A stretch of 42,514 bases of DNA from UBA1715 sp964346725 (GTDB lineage: Bacteria; Bacteroidota; Bacteroidia; Bacteroidales; UBA1715), in assembly GCA_964346725.1 (NCBI GenBank), contig CAYFVM010000017.1, positions 1 through 42,514 of the forward strand. Direction: 5' to 3'. The notes under the pieces were generated by a model, which was not told where the DNA came from, did no database searches, and was given only the letters and a program-made list of their open reading frames with translations. Of this stretch, positions 1-10,309 are shown in pieces. Both the position numbers and the translations under genes were made by a program. Numbering within the stretch: the stretch's first letter is position 1; every line of letters begins with the position of its first letter.

Positions 1-3000
1 AGCGTTGTCCGTAATCAACTACCGGCAAAGTTCCATCCAAACTTCCCCATACGATGTTTGGACTTCCTAATGCTTGTAAATCCTTGATATCTTCACCTTG
101 ACATATTACTTGTGTGAACACTATTGGTTTACGCGCACGGTCTTTTACACTATATGTGATTGCGATAGTATCGCTCATACAGTATTTATTGTCATAGACA
201 AATTTATATGAGGCTGAAATTGTATAATTTCCAGCTACATTTACTTCTGACGTAGGAGTGAATGTATAACCTTCTTCACTATCATATGTCTTTACAACTT
301 TACCGCTTTGTATCTGCCAGTTTACGGTAGAGGTACCATTCATAGCAGGACTGAAATTTTCTGCTTGAATAGTTTCTACTGCATCATATACACACTTAGT
401 AATATCATCTCCAATTGTGAAAGTTGGGCGTTGTACTACATGAAGTACAACTGGAACAATATTACTAACGCAACCATTTATTACTCGTTGTACATAATAA
501 GATTTGTTACCGTTTACATCTCCAGTTCCAACTTCGGCTACTGCTGGCGTATAACTATACCCAGAAGCTAATAATGTAGTTGCAGTTTCATCTGCATACC
601 ATTTGTCCATAATCATATCTGTTCTTAATGTAGGAACAATGGCATCTCCTTCACACATACTAGCTCCGGTTACAACAGGATTTTCAGGCTTACTATTTAT
701 AACATAAGAAGCTAATCCTTTTGCGCCCTCGCAACCTTCTACAGTTTGCGATGCGTAATATTTTTTGTTTCCATATGTCATGTCGGAAGTCAAATATGAA
801 GCACCTTCAGCAAGTTCGGTTGTCATATCTGAAGCGTACCATGTAATGTTTGTTCCGCTAGCCGTTAAGGTAAGAGCCTCATCATAGGTACAAATGTTCG
901 TTTGGCCTTGAATGAAAGGAGCGCTTGGCAATGCTTTAATTCTATACACAGCGGCAGCTGGCTGACTTTCGCAATTGTTAACCCATTGCGTTGCATAATA
1001 CGTATATGTGCCAACTTGAGTTTCTGTAGAACGATATCCCTCTGAATCACTTGCCAATAGTGTTGATTTGGCATTGTCACTATACCAAAATATCTCTGCG
1101 CCAGTCTCTCCGGCCGCTGTTACACTCAACGAAGGTTGATTGTAACAAATGTTTGTATCAACTGTTGCCGGAGGATTAGGAATAGGATTGATTGTGTACG
1201 TATCTGTAGTTCTTGGACTATAGCAACCTCCTGCATACTGCACTGCCCATATAGTATAAGAAGGACTTGCAGCTGTTCCTGTTGGCTGGAATGTAGTAGC
1301 TGCTGATTTCTCAGTAGCGGTAGGAACACCATTTACACCCGGATTTTCTTCAAACCAATGAACAGTTCCTACCAGATTAGTTGCAGTAAATCGAGGATTT
1401 GGAGTTCCAGCACAAACCTCTGTATCTGCAAGCGGAGATACCATTGGAGCTGCTGTTGCTTTAATTTCAACAGTAACTTTTGTTCTTGCACTTTCGCATC
1501 CTTCTGGATTAGTTAAATTAGCTAACGGAGTGCTATTGTATTCAGAAACATAATATTCATATGTACCTGATTTCAAAAGACCACCAGTTGATGGTATATT
1601 ATTTGGTTGCCATTCTCCTGAAGCAGCAGAAGATAGTGCAGTTCCACCATTTTGTGCAGCATAGAATTTGAATTCTGACAATAAACCATCTCTACCTGTC
1701 CATGAACCCGTAGTTGCTGCCAATGTTGGAATTTCTTGGTAATTACAAGCTTCCTCATCGCCAATGTTTACTACTGGTATAGGGCATTCAACGATTTTTA
1801 CAATAGCAGGAGTTGGATCACTAAAACATGCACCTTTTTGTTGACGTGCATAGTATGTTTTACCACTTACGATTGCAACATCTGTAGGGTCTTCAGTAGG
1901 CCATGTAGTACCATTACCAGCTTCTGTTGTAGTTGAAGTATTTGATGTAAACCATTTTGCAGAAGCACCAGCAGTTAAGTCACTTGTTACATTTACCACA
2001 ACCGGATTAGTTTGTGTTGTCATTGAATAAAAACCTTCAGTTTCCGGAGCTGACAAGTACACTACATCGATTGTTCTCTTAGCACTATCAACACAAGACT
2101 TTTGATCTGTGTATGTGTATGTAATAGTGTATGACTTTTGTCCTTCAAGTTTACCATTCGTTTGGGGATAGAAAACTCCATCCGTACTAATAGCAGAAGC
2201 GTTTCCTGTTATCTTCCAACTTCCTACACCTGTTCCGTTTGAAGAAGAAACAATTGGTTTGATAACAACTTCAGATTGAGTATAACATACCGTTTCCGAT
2301 TCTTTTTCAAAATCAACAATTGGCAATGGAAGAACCGTTACGGTAACTTTTGATTTCGGACTCATACATTCTTGTTGACTTGACTTTTCAATTGCACTAT
2401 ATGCTACATAGAATGTAGTGGTTGCATCTGTGGTATTGCTTACACCATGAACATATGTTGATGCATTTGCCGCTGTAATTTCAGATTGGCTTGCATCATA
2501 CCAAATCCAATTTGACACTGCACCTCCTTGAGCCATAGTTACAACAGAACTTCCTTCTGTTGCAACTAGACTTGCTAAGTCTGTTCCATGACATTGTTCA
2601 ATATTGGTAACTCCAGGAGCTTCCCAAGGACAGTCAACAAGATTTAAGGTGACTTCAGCTGGTTCACTTTCACATGTGTAATTATCGGTTTGCGTAATCC
2701 AATAACTTACGTTGTATGAATCCAAACCTGCGGTTGCTGTTTTCAAGGCAGTTTTATCTGTTGCATAAGTTGTACCGGTACCAATCTGAGTTGTAGCACT
2801 TTGTTCTTTGTACCACTTCATGGTACTTCCTGTAGATGTTAACGTTCCTTGTAAATCAGGAATATTATCAATATCACCTATCAACCAAATATTATCGCTT
2901 CCTGTTGGAACTTCCATATAATGAGCGGTTGTTTGAGAAGTTACGGTTGATGTACAAACCGTTCCATCAACATAAGCAGGGCTTGTTACTGCGTATGTAA

Positions 3001-6000
3001 ATGTAGCAACACTATTATCACCTGTGTAATTTCCAGGCAACCAATTGAAGCCATTAATTGTTCCTGTACTTGCTGACAATGTTCCTGTTTGAGGATTAAC
3101 TGTCACTGCTACAGGTTCAGATCCTATTGCGCAAACATCTTCAGGACTTGTAATTGTAACCGATGGAGTATCTACAACATGAATTGTTATAGACTTACCG
3201 GCAGACCAACAAGCCTTGGTAACGTCATATTCAGCAGCATAAAAAGTATAACTACCTACTGCTGTTCTATTAATTATTGGTTCATAATCCACAGTATTAA
3301 CAGCTGGATCTTCATGTGCTAATGTTCCCGTTGTTACAGAAATATCAGAACCTAATTTCGCAACAGGATCGATGTCTAACCAAGCCAATTGATAGGTTGT
3401 GATAGAAGAAGTTGCATTTCTAGTAGCAGTAATTTTTGAACTTGCAGCATCGTCACCCAAACAAATATAGATATCAGAAGAAGATGGAGCCTTCGCTTGA
3501 CAGTTTGATATTACTAACGATGCTTGTACACTATCGCTATAACATGCTTTTCCGTTTACCATCTTATACTCTCTCACAAAATACTTATATGTACCTTCTG
3601 GATCACTACTTGTTAAATTAGTTGCATAGGTAGTTGTGCCATCAGCCCATGTTTTAGTAGTAGCTGGAGTCCATTGTAGAACATCACCTGTTGTACCAAG
3701 AGATGCTTCCAAATTTGTATTGTCTGACAATGTTCCGCCATTATTTACTACGGTCTTTGGATCATAGTCATTTTTCACTACTATTGGAGCAGTTACCTCT
3801 ACTTTTTTGATAACCAAACTATCTTTGTTGACGCAGTTATAAGTATCTGTATAGGTATAGACTATCTTATTGTCTCCTGTTACGGCAGACGCTGGATTAA
3901 ATTCTGCGCTTGTGCTACTTGAAGTTCCTGTCCAAATTCCTGTACCTGTAGGTGTAGCTGTTGCAGAAATTTGTATTGCATCTGCATTATAACAAATTTC
4001 TGATTGTGCAGAAATGTCAACCGTTGGTAAAGCATGAACAGTAACATCGTCTGTTACAGTTTTTACACAACCATTTGCATCAGTGTATTTCAATGAAATA
4101 GTATATGTACCATCTGCATTTGCTGTAGGATCAAATTCCCCCGTTTTCGGATTAACTGTACCTGAATTATTAATAGAGAATTCAAAACTTCCTGTTGGTA
4201 CAGTCCCAGTTGTAGTAATTGTTACAACATCACTATTGTTTCCGCTCACACATACATCTTCATCACTAACTGTGATACTTGGATTCGGTAAAGGATCTAC
4301 AATCATAATCGTATCTACTTGCTCTGCCGCACAATTGTCGCTTGAAACAAAGTCGTATGTAACAGTATAAGTACTAGCCGTATGCTCACTTGGAACAAAC
4401 GTTGCTGTTTTTTCTGTTACTTTTGTAGCCCCACCCCATGTTCCTGTACCTGTTAAATTTGTCGGAGTTATCGTTGCAGTAATTGTTTGTGCATCGGTTT
4501 CGGTAATACAATGTTGATTATCAGCAACAGACAATTTTACTGTAGGCACATAGTTTACTTTAATTTTTGCAGTGTCGTTACCTGTACAACCATCACTTGC
4601 TACTTCTACAATAATTGTGTATTCTGTAGCAGATGCAGGAGCATCAGCTTTAAATGTTGTGGAAGGAGTAGTTGTTGCTGCCAAATAAGTTTGAGCCGTA
4701 CCTGACCATGTTGTGGTTTCAAAAGTTTGTCCCAAAGAAATATCAACAGCAGTTCCAGCACATACGGCAGATTCACTTAATACAATCGTCGGCTCTAATT
4801 CATCTTTAACCGATACTGTTATTGGAGTAAGTTCACTTGGACAACCTAATACTGTTTGTTGTACATAATAAGTGGTTGTACCCGAATTTGTAATACTTGG
4901 AGTAGGTACAGACGTAAGTTTTGTCTTACTACCATCATACCATGTTAAAACAGTGGAAGGATCAGAAGATTGTAATGTTATTGCTTCAGACAATGATTTT
5001 ACATCTCCTGCAGGTGTAGTTACACAATAAGATGGACTACCTGCTTGAGGAGCTGCCGGTATAGGATTAACTGTGGCAACAATTGTTGCAGCTGTACTTG
5101 GACAACCATTAGCTGTTGCTGTCACAGAATAAGTTCCGGTTGCATCAGTAGTTGCTCCGGTGATAGTTACATTAAGGTTTGTTCCTTCATATGCATTTGG
5201 CCCTGTCCAACTATAGGAATATGTAGCTCCCGTAATATTTGTTGGTGCTGTTGCATTAATTTTCAAATCAGATCCTTCACATACAGCAGTAGGTTGAGTT
5301 ATTGTTGGGGCATTAGGAATATCAAAAACAATAACCTCGGTGGAATTCGTACTAACACAACCATCAGCCGTAGTTACCTTGAACGTATATGTTCCTGTTG
5401 TAGCAGAAGTTGTAGCAGTTAATGTATAGTTTTCGGTTGACGATAATACAACACCATCTTTACTCCATTCATACGTACCAGGGCTACCTGGATTTCCTTT
5501 CAATGTTACGGACGTTCCAGCACAAACTCCAGTACCCGAAGTATTTGTTGGAGCTAGGATTGGACTTGGTTTTACAACAACTTCTTGAGCAGAACCCAAA
5601 TTTGCTGCAGGTGCAGTACAATACTTGTCACTCAATGATGTTACCGCATAGGAATATGTTATTTTACTTGTTATAATTTCCTCTGGAATTGTTTTCGACA
5701 ACTCCGTTGCTGTTAGAGTTTCAGTATATGGTACTGTTGTTGTACCAGTTTTCGTTGTTGTTGTAATTGAATACTCTAGTGTATAAGGACTCTCTCCTGT
5801 TATAGTATAGACAACAGGATCTTTATCATCAACAAAACAATATGTATTTGCACCTGATATAATTACTGATGGAAAATCAGATTCTTCAATTACAATTTGA
5901 GCAGTTGTTTGACATGATTCTGTTGTTGGATTTTCAGTATCATATACCTTTACTATATATGTACCTGCTTCAGTAGCATTATATGTCAATTGTGTTGTAG

Positions 6001-8764
6001 CTTGTGATATCAACATATTTGATTCACTATCTTTATACCACACATAGGTAAACTTAGTTTCTGTCTGTGCTGTTGGCGTCAATATTGTACTTTCTCCAGG
6101 ACATAACACATTGTCTGTATCGCTACTTGTAATTGTCACATCAACCGGATGGTTACATGGACAATCTTCCGGTAAATCTATTTTTATACGATCACAGAAA
6201 CCTTGTGGTGTAGAAAAATTAATATCATAGAAAGGACCGGTTTGGTCTGTTTTGAAGTTATTATCTTGTGCGGCACCAATACCTACAATGGTTTTACCAT
6301 TATATGTATCACCAACTCCAACCAAACCTTTTGCTCCATAATATACTTTTGTATTATTTGCATCAGCTTTTCCCGTTGTTGTTCCTGAAGCAAATACTAA
6401 GAAATAGGTGCCTGGTTGCAACACGTAATCTCCGGCATCAATCGTTACTTCGCCTGGGAATGTATACGTACCTTGTGCAGTAACTTCTTTTGACATACTG
6501 AATGTGCCGGTAAATGATTTGATAATTGCTGTTTTATCAGCAACAACATTACCATTGTCAGTTTTTGAACGGCAAAGATTTACATTCAGATTCAATGCTC
6601 CTTCTAACAATACAGAACCATCTTGCGGCACATAATCGCATCGCATTGCACCGTCAACTTTCATTTTGAAATCTTTCAACGTAATAGGACTCGTTACCGT
6701 AAAACCAGGATTAGAGAAATTATTTTGTTGGTTGGCTAGTTGCGATGCAGTAAATGCAGTAAATGTACTTGGAATAAAAGAACCTCCACCTGCTGCTGTT
6801 TCCTCTACATATACTGATTTAGAACCATCAGCATTTTTTGAAATACCACTTACAGGTATTTTCACAGTAGCACTACCTGTAGTTACAGCTAGTGGCACTG
6901 CATTTATTCCATTTGAAGCATACCAAGAATATTCAGCGTTTGCATTTTGTGCTGTAACATTCACCGTTGCCGAATCTCCACAATATGTTAAAGCAGGAAT
7001 AGTGTATTTTTGTTCAAATGCTTTTATTTCTACTGAATCTAATGCCGGAATATATTCGTAACAACCTTTATCTGATCCTGTATGTTCCAATTTTACATTA
7101 TATTTCCCAATATCTGTTACATCATAAGAAAGTCCTACAACATCAATTGTACCGCTTTTTACTTGCGTTCCATCTTTATACCATGTGATAGTATATTTAG
7201 GCATCAATGAAGCATCTTTCAACAAAAACCCTGCATCCAAAGTTAAACCGTTAAAATCAGAAGCACATACGGTCATATCATCTTCTGATAAATCCAATTT
7301 TGCATCTTGATCGTGAGGAGCACAATCTGGGTCCAAAGTAACTTCTTTAGCATATAGTGCAGTTGTTACAGCACTTCCTAAACCTGCCTGTCCATCTGCA
7401 TTGTTACCCCACGCCCATACTGAACCATCAGCTCTACCATAAAATCCCCAAGTATCACCACGGTTTATCAAAACTACATCATCGTGAGCTAATCCAGCAG
7501 CATGCTGTATATAATGAGTATAGGTATTCGGTTGGGTTTCACTACTTAAACCATTTCCAGTTAGACCTCCATTTGTAGGTGAATCACCGCCCCAAGCAAC
7601 CGGTTTGTTGTCAACTGTAATAGCCATACCAAATCCTTGCCCTCCAGAAACATATTTTGCTAACAAATACGTTCCATCATTACTATCACCTGTTGTAATA
7701 CCGGCACGAACTCGCAATGGTATAGAAGACGCTCCCAACCAACCAGAATTATCATCCATATATCCTGCAGAGTTGTTCCAAGCTCCATTACCCCATGACC
7801 ATATATAGCCGTCAGCATCCAAGCCATAGCCGGCACCATCACCACAACCCAACATGGTTATATTTGTAAGAGGAGAACCATCAGCAAATTGAACTGGATA
7901 TGCATACGGACTTTGTTTTTCTCCTGTACCACCATTACCTACACCATTTTCATTTCTCCCCAAAGAACCATTGCCTTTCTCATATCCCCATGAATATACG
8001 GTACCATAGCCGTCTCCATCAGGATCGACCAATGCGTATGCAGAGTTGTCACCGGCAAACACTTGAACGACACCTTTTAATGGTTGTTTTGTTTTTCCAT
8101 CGAGTACGAAAACTGGATTTGCTTGATTTGTTTGGTTACCACAACCTAACTGACCATAGCAGTTGTCATATCCTTGAGAATCGAAACCATCAGCATTACC
8201 TCCCCATGCAACAAGACAACCTTTATAGGTTGAACCCCCTAAAATGGCAAAACTACTATTATTTCCGGCATACACAACATCAACGTTACAAAGTTTTCCG
8301 TCATCGGAATATTCTGTTCCCGACAAACCTTTTACAGTGCTTGTAGGTGTATTGCTTCCTATCAAAACTCGTGCAGGTTCCGATTGTATTTTACCCTCCG
8401 TCTTTACTACAGAAGTTAAATTACCACACTGCCCCAAACTATTGTTTCCCCAACAATACACATTGCCATTACAATCTAAGGCAATGAAGTGAGATCCCGA
8501 ACCTGAATTCACTTGGCGAATCATGATATTGTTCTTCTCAAAGTAAGGAACTATTGTTGGAACATAAACTTTTTCTGCAGTAGAACCCGTTCCTAACAAC
8601 CCTTTGCTTGTTTTTGTGGAATTCTTACCCCACACAAACACATTTCCATTATCACACACCATTGAAGACACACAGTTACCTCCTGAATAGATAAGATCTT
8701 TCTGTGCGAACAAACTCACGACACAGGCCAGTGAGCACACCAATATTAACGCTATTTTTTTCAT
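1..8764 (-). CDS. Giant exported RCC1/Ig-repeat surface protein (C-terminus beyond window)
   Basis: One minus-strand frame is open from the ATG at 8762-8764 to the left edge, over 2,900 codons; I checked frame continuity at several places including the edge. Residues 1-20 are a signal peptide (MKKIALIL start, cleavage likely at FA/Q). Residues about 21-480 (roughly 8700-7320) hold about seven RCC1-like units with the pattern DGxVWxWG followed by GxLGxG, fitting a beta-propeller. The rest is a chain of Ig/PKD-like modules with recurring VCxG starts, WY(x)D cores and YY(A/V)xQxxxGC ends, such as YYASQTVEGC near 750 and YYVQQTVLGC near 4860, as in Ig-like domains of CHU_C-associated proteins. 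Such proteins are commonly T9SS cargo and act as adhesins or surface filaments. The C-terminal sorting domain would lie outside the window, so export by T9SS is inferred. No ligand can be named. Confidence 0.9.
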   Translation of the reverse strand, partial: MKKIALILVCSLACVVSLFAQKDLIYSGGNCVSSMVCDNGNVFVWGKNSTKTSKGLLGTGSTAEKVYVPTIVPYFEKNNIMIRQVNSGSGSHFIALDCNGNVYCWGNNSLGQCGNLTSVVKTEGKIQSEPARVLIGSNTPTSTVKGLSGTEYSDDGKLCNVDVVYAGNNSSFAILGGSTYKGCLVAWGGNADGFDSQGYDNCYGQLGCGNQTNQANPVFVLDGKTKQPLKGVVQVFAGDNSAYALVDPDGDGYGTVYSWGYEKGNGSLGRNENGVGNGGTGEKQSPYAYPVQFADGSPLTNITMLGCGDGAGYGLDADGYIWSWGNGAWNNSAGYMDDNSGWLGASSIPLRVRAGITTGDSNDGTYLLAKYVSGGQGFGMAITVDNKPVAWGGDSPTNGGLTGNGLSSETQPNTYTHYIQHAAGLAHDDVVLINRGDTWGFYGRADGSVWAWGNNADGQAGLGSAVTTALYAKEVTLDPDCAPHDQDAKLDLSEDDMTVCASDFNGLTLDAGFLLKDASLMPKYTITWYKDGTQVKSGTIDVVGLSYDVTDIGKYNVKLEHTGSDKGCYEYIPALDSVEIKAFEQKYTIPALTYCGDSATVNVTAQNANAEYSWYASNGINAVPLAVTTGSATVKIPVSGISKNADGSKSVYVEETAAGGGSFIPSTFTAFTASQLANQQNNFSNPGFTVTSPITLKDFKMKVDGAMRCDYVPQDGSVLLEGALNLNVNLCRSKTDNGNVVADKTAIIKSFTGTFSMSKEVTAQGTYTFPGEVTIDAGDYVLQPGTYFLVFASGTTTGKADANNTKVYYGAKGLVGVGDTYNGKTIVGIGAAQDNNFKTDQTGPFYDINFSTPQGFCDRIKIDLPEDCPCNHPVDVTITSSDTDNVLCPGESTILTPTAQTETKFTYVWYKDSESNMLISQATTQLTYNATEAGTYIVKVYDTENPTTESCQTTAQIVIEESDFPSVIISGANTYCFVDDKDPVVYTITGESPYTLEYSITTTTKTGTTTVPYTETLTATELSKTIPEEIITSKITYSYAVTSLSDKYCTAPAANLGSAQEVVVKPSPILAPTNTSGTGVCAGTSVTLKGNPGSPGTYEWSKDGVVLSSTENYTLTATTSATTGTYTFKVTTADGCVSTNSTEVIVFDIPNAPTITQPTAVCEGSDLKINATAPTNITGATYSYSWTGPNAYEGTNLNVTITGATTDATGTYSVTATANGCPSTAATIVATVNPIPAAPQAGSPSYCVTTPAGDVKSLSEAITLQSSDPSTVLTWYDGSKTKLTSVPTPSITNSGTTTYYVQQTVLGCPSELTPITVSVKDELEPTIVLSESAVCAGTAVDISLGQTFETTTWSGTAQTYLAATTTPSTTFKADAPASATEYTIIVEVASDGCTGNDTAKIKVNYVPTVKLSVADNQHCITETDAQTITATITPTNLTGTGTWGGATKVTEKTATFVPSEHTASTYTVTYDFVSSDNCAAEQVDTIMIVDPLPNPSITVSDEDVCVSGNNSDVVTITTTGTVPTGSFEFSINNSGTVNPKTGEFDPTANADGTYTISLKYTDANGCVKTVTDDVTVHALPTVDISAQSEICYNADAIQISATATPTGTGIWTGTSSSTSAEFNPASAVTGDNKIVYTYTDTYNCVNKDSLVIKKVEVTAPIVVKNDYDPKTVVNNGGTLSDNTNLEASLGTTGDVLQWTPATTKTWADGTTTYATNLTSSDPEGTYKYFVREYKMVNGKACYSDSVQASLVISNCQAKAPSSSDIYICLGDDAASSKITATRNATSSITTYQLAWLDIDPVAKLGSDISVTTGTLAHEDPAVNTVDYEPIINRTAVGSYTFYAAEYDVTKACWSAGKSITIHVVDTPSVTITSPEDVCAIGSEPVAVTVNPQTGTLSASTGTINGFNWLPGNYTGDNSVATFTYAVTSPAYVDGTVCTSTVTSQTTAHYMEVPTGSDNIWLIGDIDNIPDLQGTLTSTGSTMKWYKEQSATTQIGTGTTYATDKTALKTATAGLDSYNVSYWITQTDNYTCESEPAEVTLNLVDCPWEAPGVTNIEQCHGTDLASLVATEGSSVVTMAQGGAVSNWIWYDASQSEITAANASTYVHGVSNTTDATTTFYVAYSAIEKSSQQECMSPKSKVTVTVLPLPIVDFEKESETVCYTQSEVVIKPIVSSSNGTGVGSWKITGNASAISTDGVFYPQTNGKLEGQKSYTITYTYTDQKSCVDSAKRTIDVVYLSAPETEGFYSMTTQTNPVVVNVTSDLTAGASAKWFTSNTSTTTEAGNGTTWPTEDPTDVAIVSGKTYYARQQKGACFSDPTPAIVKIVECPIPVVNIGDEEACNYQEIPTLAATTGSWTGRDGLLSEFKFYAAQNGGTALSSAASGEWQPNNIPSTGGLLKSGTYEYYVSEYNSTPLANLTNPEGCESARTKVTVEIKATAAPMVSPLADTEVCAGTPNPRFTATNLVGTVHWFEENPGVNGVPTATEKSAATTFQPTGTAASPSYTIWAVQYAGGCYSPRTTDTYTINPIPNPPATVDTNICYNQPSLSVTAAGETGAEIFWYSDNAKSTLLASDSEGYRSTETQVGTYTYYATQWVNNCESQPAAAVYRIKALPSAPFIQGQTNICTYDEALTLTASGTNITWYASDMTTELAEGASYLTSDMTYGNKKYYASQTVEGCEGAKGLASYVINSKPENPVVTGASMCEGDAIVPTLRTDMIMDKWYADETATTLLASGYSYTPAVAEVGTGDVNGNKSYYVQRVINGCVSNIVPVVLHVVQRPTFTIGDDITKCVYDAVETIQAENFSPAMNGTSTVNWQIQSGKVVKTYDSEEGYTFTPTSEVNVAGNYTISASYKFVYDNKYCMSDTIAITYSVKDRARKPIVFTQVICQGEDIKDLQALGSPNIVWGSLDGTLPVVDYGQR

Positions 8765-8897
8765 TTTTAAAAAGTATTTTTCTTTTTACATTAATGTATA
8801 AGACATAGTTGCTGAGCTAAAGGTTACAAGGAATTAAAAAAAATTACATCTTTCTATTAGAGGTTTACATTTGCTAACCTATAATTTCTATTTGTTA

Positions 8898-9446
8898 CTA
8901 TAACAAAACCGTTAAGAACCTTGCCCTTGCCCCATCAACAGTACGAACTGCGTGGGGAATAGAAGAATTAAAACACACACTATCACCCTCATTCAATATA
9001 ACTTTTTCATCTTTAAAATGAAGTTCCATTTTTCCATTCACAACATATAAAAACTCTTGTCCTTCATGAGAACTGAACTGTACGTTTTCATCACTTGCAT
9101 CTGCTGTCACAACAAAGAAGTTTGCTTTTTTTCCAACAAAATCAGTAACTAAGGCTTTGTATTTATATCTTTTGTGACGTTCTACACTTACACCTTCACC
9201 TCTACGAGTCACAGAATAAGTCATACTACGAGGCTCTTCTCCTGTCAATAATATAGAGACATCAACCTTATACAATGCTGCGATTTTCAAGATTGAACTT
9301 ACGGGAATATCTATTTGTCCTGACTCAAAATCTTGATATTCATATTTATTAATACCTAATGATTTTGCTGCGTCTTCAATTGACATCCCGAAAGTTTCAC
9401 GGGCTGTAACAATTCGTTCTGCTATTTCTTCTGTTTGTTCTCTCAT
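8898..9446 (-). CDS. XRE-family transcriptional regulator with C-terminal cupin domain
   Basis: A 182-residue protein with an N-terminal helix-turn-helix (about residues 8-65; IEDAAKSLGINKYEYQDFE is the HTH core) and a C-terminal cupin_2 barrel (about 110-180, with HEGQEFLYVVNGKMELHF and GDSVCFNSSIPHAV). This architecture is known from PuuR-like repressors whose cupin senses a small ligand. The ATG at 9446 was chosen although the frame is open to 9545, because upstream codons overlap the end of fabG and add unrelated sequence before the HTH. It starts 20 bp after the fabG stop, so the two are probably cotranscribed. A perfect AT-only palindrome (9449-9461) sits just upstream of the start and could be an operator. 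The ligand and targets are unknown. Confidence 0.85.
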   Translation of the reverse strand: MREQTEEIAERIVTARETFGMSIEDAAKSLGINKYEYQDFESGQIDIPVSSILKIAALYKVDVSILLTGEEPRSMTYSVTRRGEGVSVERHKRYKYKALVTDFVGKKANFFVVTADASDENVQFSSHEGQEFLYVVNGKMELHFKDEKVILNEGDSVCFNSSIPHAVRTVDGARARFLTVLL

Positions 9447-9466
9447 AGTATATAGTATATAATAAT

Positions 9467-10213
9467 TTATATTTGAAATCCTCCACAAATTGGAATAACT
9501 TGTCCAGTAACGTAACTTGAAAGCCCTGAAGCCAAGAATGCACATACATTTGCAACATCTTGCACCGTGCCTGGTCTACGAAGTGGAATACGTATTTTCC
9601 ATTCTTCTATAATATGCTCTGGCAATTGTGCGGTCATATCAGTCATAATGAATCCCGGAGCTATTGCGTTGCAACGGATATTGCGTACACCGAATTCTTT
9701 TGCGATAGACTTAGTTAAACCTATAATCCCCGCTTTTGAAGCAGAATAATTGGCTTGGCACGCATTTCCTGAAACTCCAACAATTGAACTTACGTTTATA
9801 ATACTTCCGAATCCTTGTTTCCACATATATGGTTGTATGGCTTTGATCATACAAAACACAGATTTTAAATTAACATTAATTACAGAATCCCATTGATCTT
9901 CGGTCATACGTTTAAGTGCTCCATCACGAGTAATACCAGCATTGTTTACCAATATATCTATTTTACCAAAATCGTCTACAACTTGTTTAACAACCTCTTG
10001 TGCATCCTCTAGCGACGCAGCATTTGAGGCATACCCTTGAACTTTATGACCATATTGAGCAATTTCTTGTTCTGTTTCGGTCATGCTGTCATCTTTTTTT
10101 AAATCAGTAAATGCAACATCACACCCTTCAGAAGCAAACAATAGGGCTATAGCTTTGCCTATTCCCCTATTTGCACCTGTAATGAGTGCTACATTTCCAT
10201 TTAATAAATTCAT
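9467..10213 (-). CDS. fabG: 3-oxoacyl-ACP reductase, SDR family (FabG)
   Basis: A 248-residue classical short-chain dehydrogenase/reductase, normal length for FabG. Visible motifs: the nucleotide-binding TGANRGIG at residues 12-19, NNAG at 90-93, and the catalytic set Ser143, Tyr156 and Lys160 (YSASK), followed by PGFIMTDM and the C-terminal VTGQVIPICGG. FabG reduces 3-oxoacyl-ACP to 3-hydroxyacyl-ACP with NADPH in cytoplasmic fatty acid elongation. The SDR family is broad, so another 3-oxoacyl substrate is possible; the close match to FabG motifs favours the elongation enzyme or a paralogue. A -7 promoter element lies 18 bp upstream, and an XRE-cupin regulator follows after 20 bp. Confidence 0.88.
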   Translation of the reverse strand: MNLLNGNVALITGANRGIGKAIALLFASEGCDVAFTDLKKDDSMTETEQEIAQYGHKVQGYASNAASLEDAQEVVKQVVDDFGKIDILVNNAGITRDGALKRMTEDQWDSVINVNLKSVFCMIKAIQPYMWKQGFGSIINVSSIVGVSGNACQANYSASKAGIIGLTKSIAKEFGVRNIRCNAIAPGFIMTDMTAQLPEHIIEEWKIRIPLRRPGTVQDVANVCAFLASGLSSYVTGQVIPICGGFQI

Positions 10214-10230
10214 AAAAAACTATCCTTGTG

Positions 10231-10238
10231 CAAATATA
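10231..10238 (-). promoter_or_regulatory. Candidate -7 promoter box for fabG
   Basis: The minus strand reads TATATTTG, an exact match to the Bacteroidota -7 consensus TAnnTTTG, ending 18 bp before the fabG ATG. No convincing -33 TTTG sits at the expected 19-21 nt spacing. Confidence 0.45.
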
Positions 10239-10309
10239 CTATTTTTTCAAAAAAAAATAACCATGTATATTAGTGTTTAAAAGGTATTGCAATATTTTTT
10301 ATTCAAGAA

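Noticed and set aside
3089..8492. Many 60-148-codon plus-strand frames, such as 5045-5422 and 7900-8346
   Set aside because: They lie antisense to the continuous frame of the giant repeat protein, have biased compositions (runs of Cys/Ser or His/Leu) that mirror its repeats, and show no family features.
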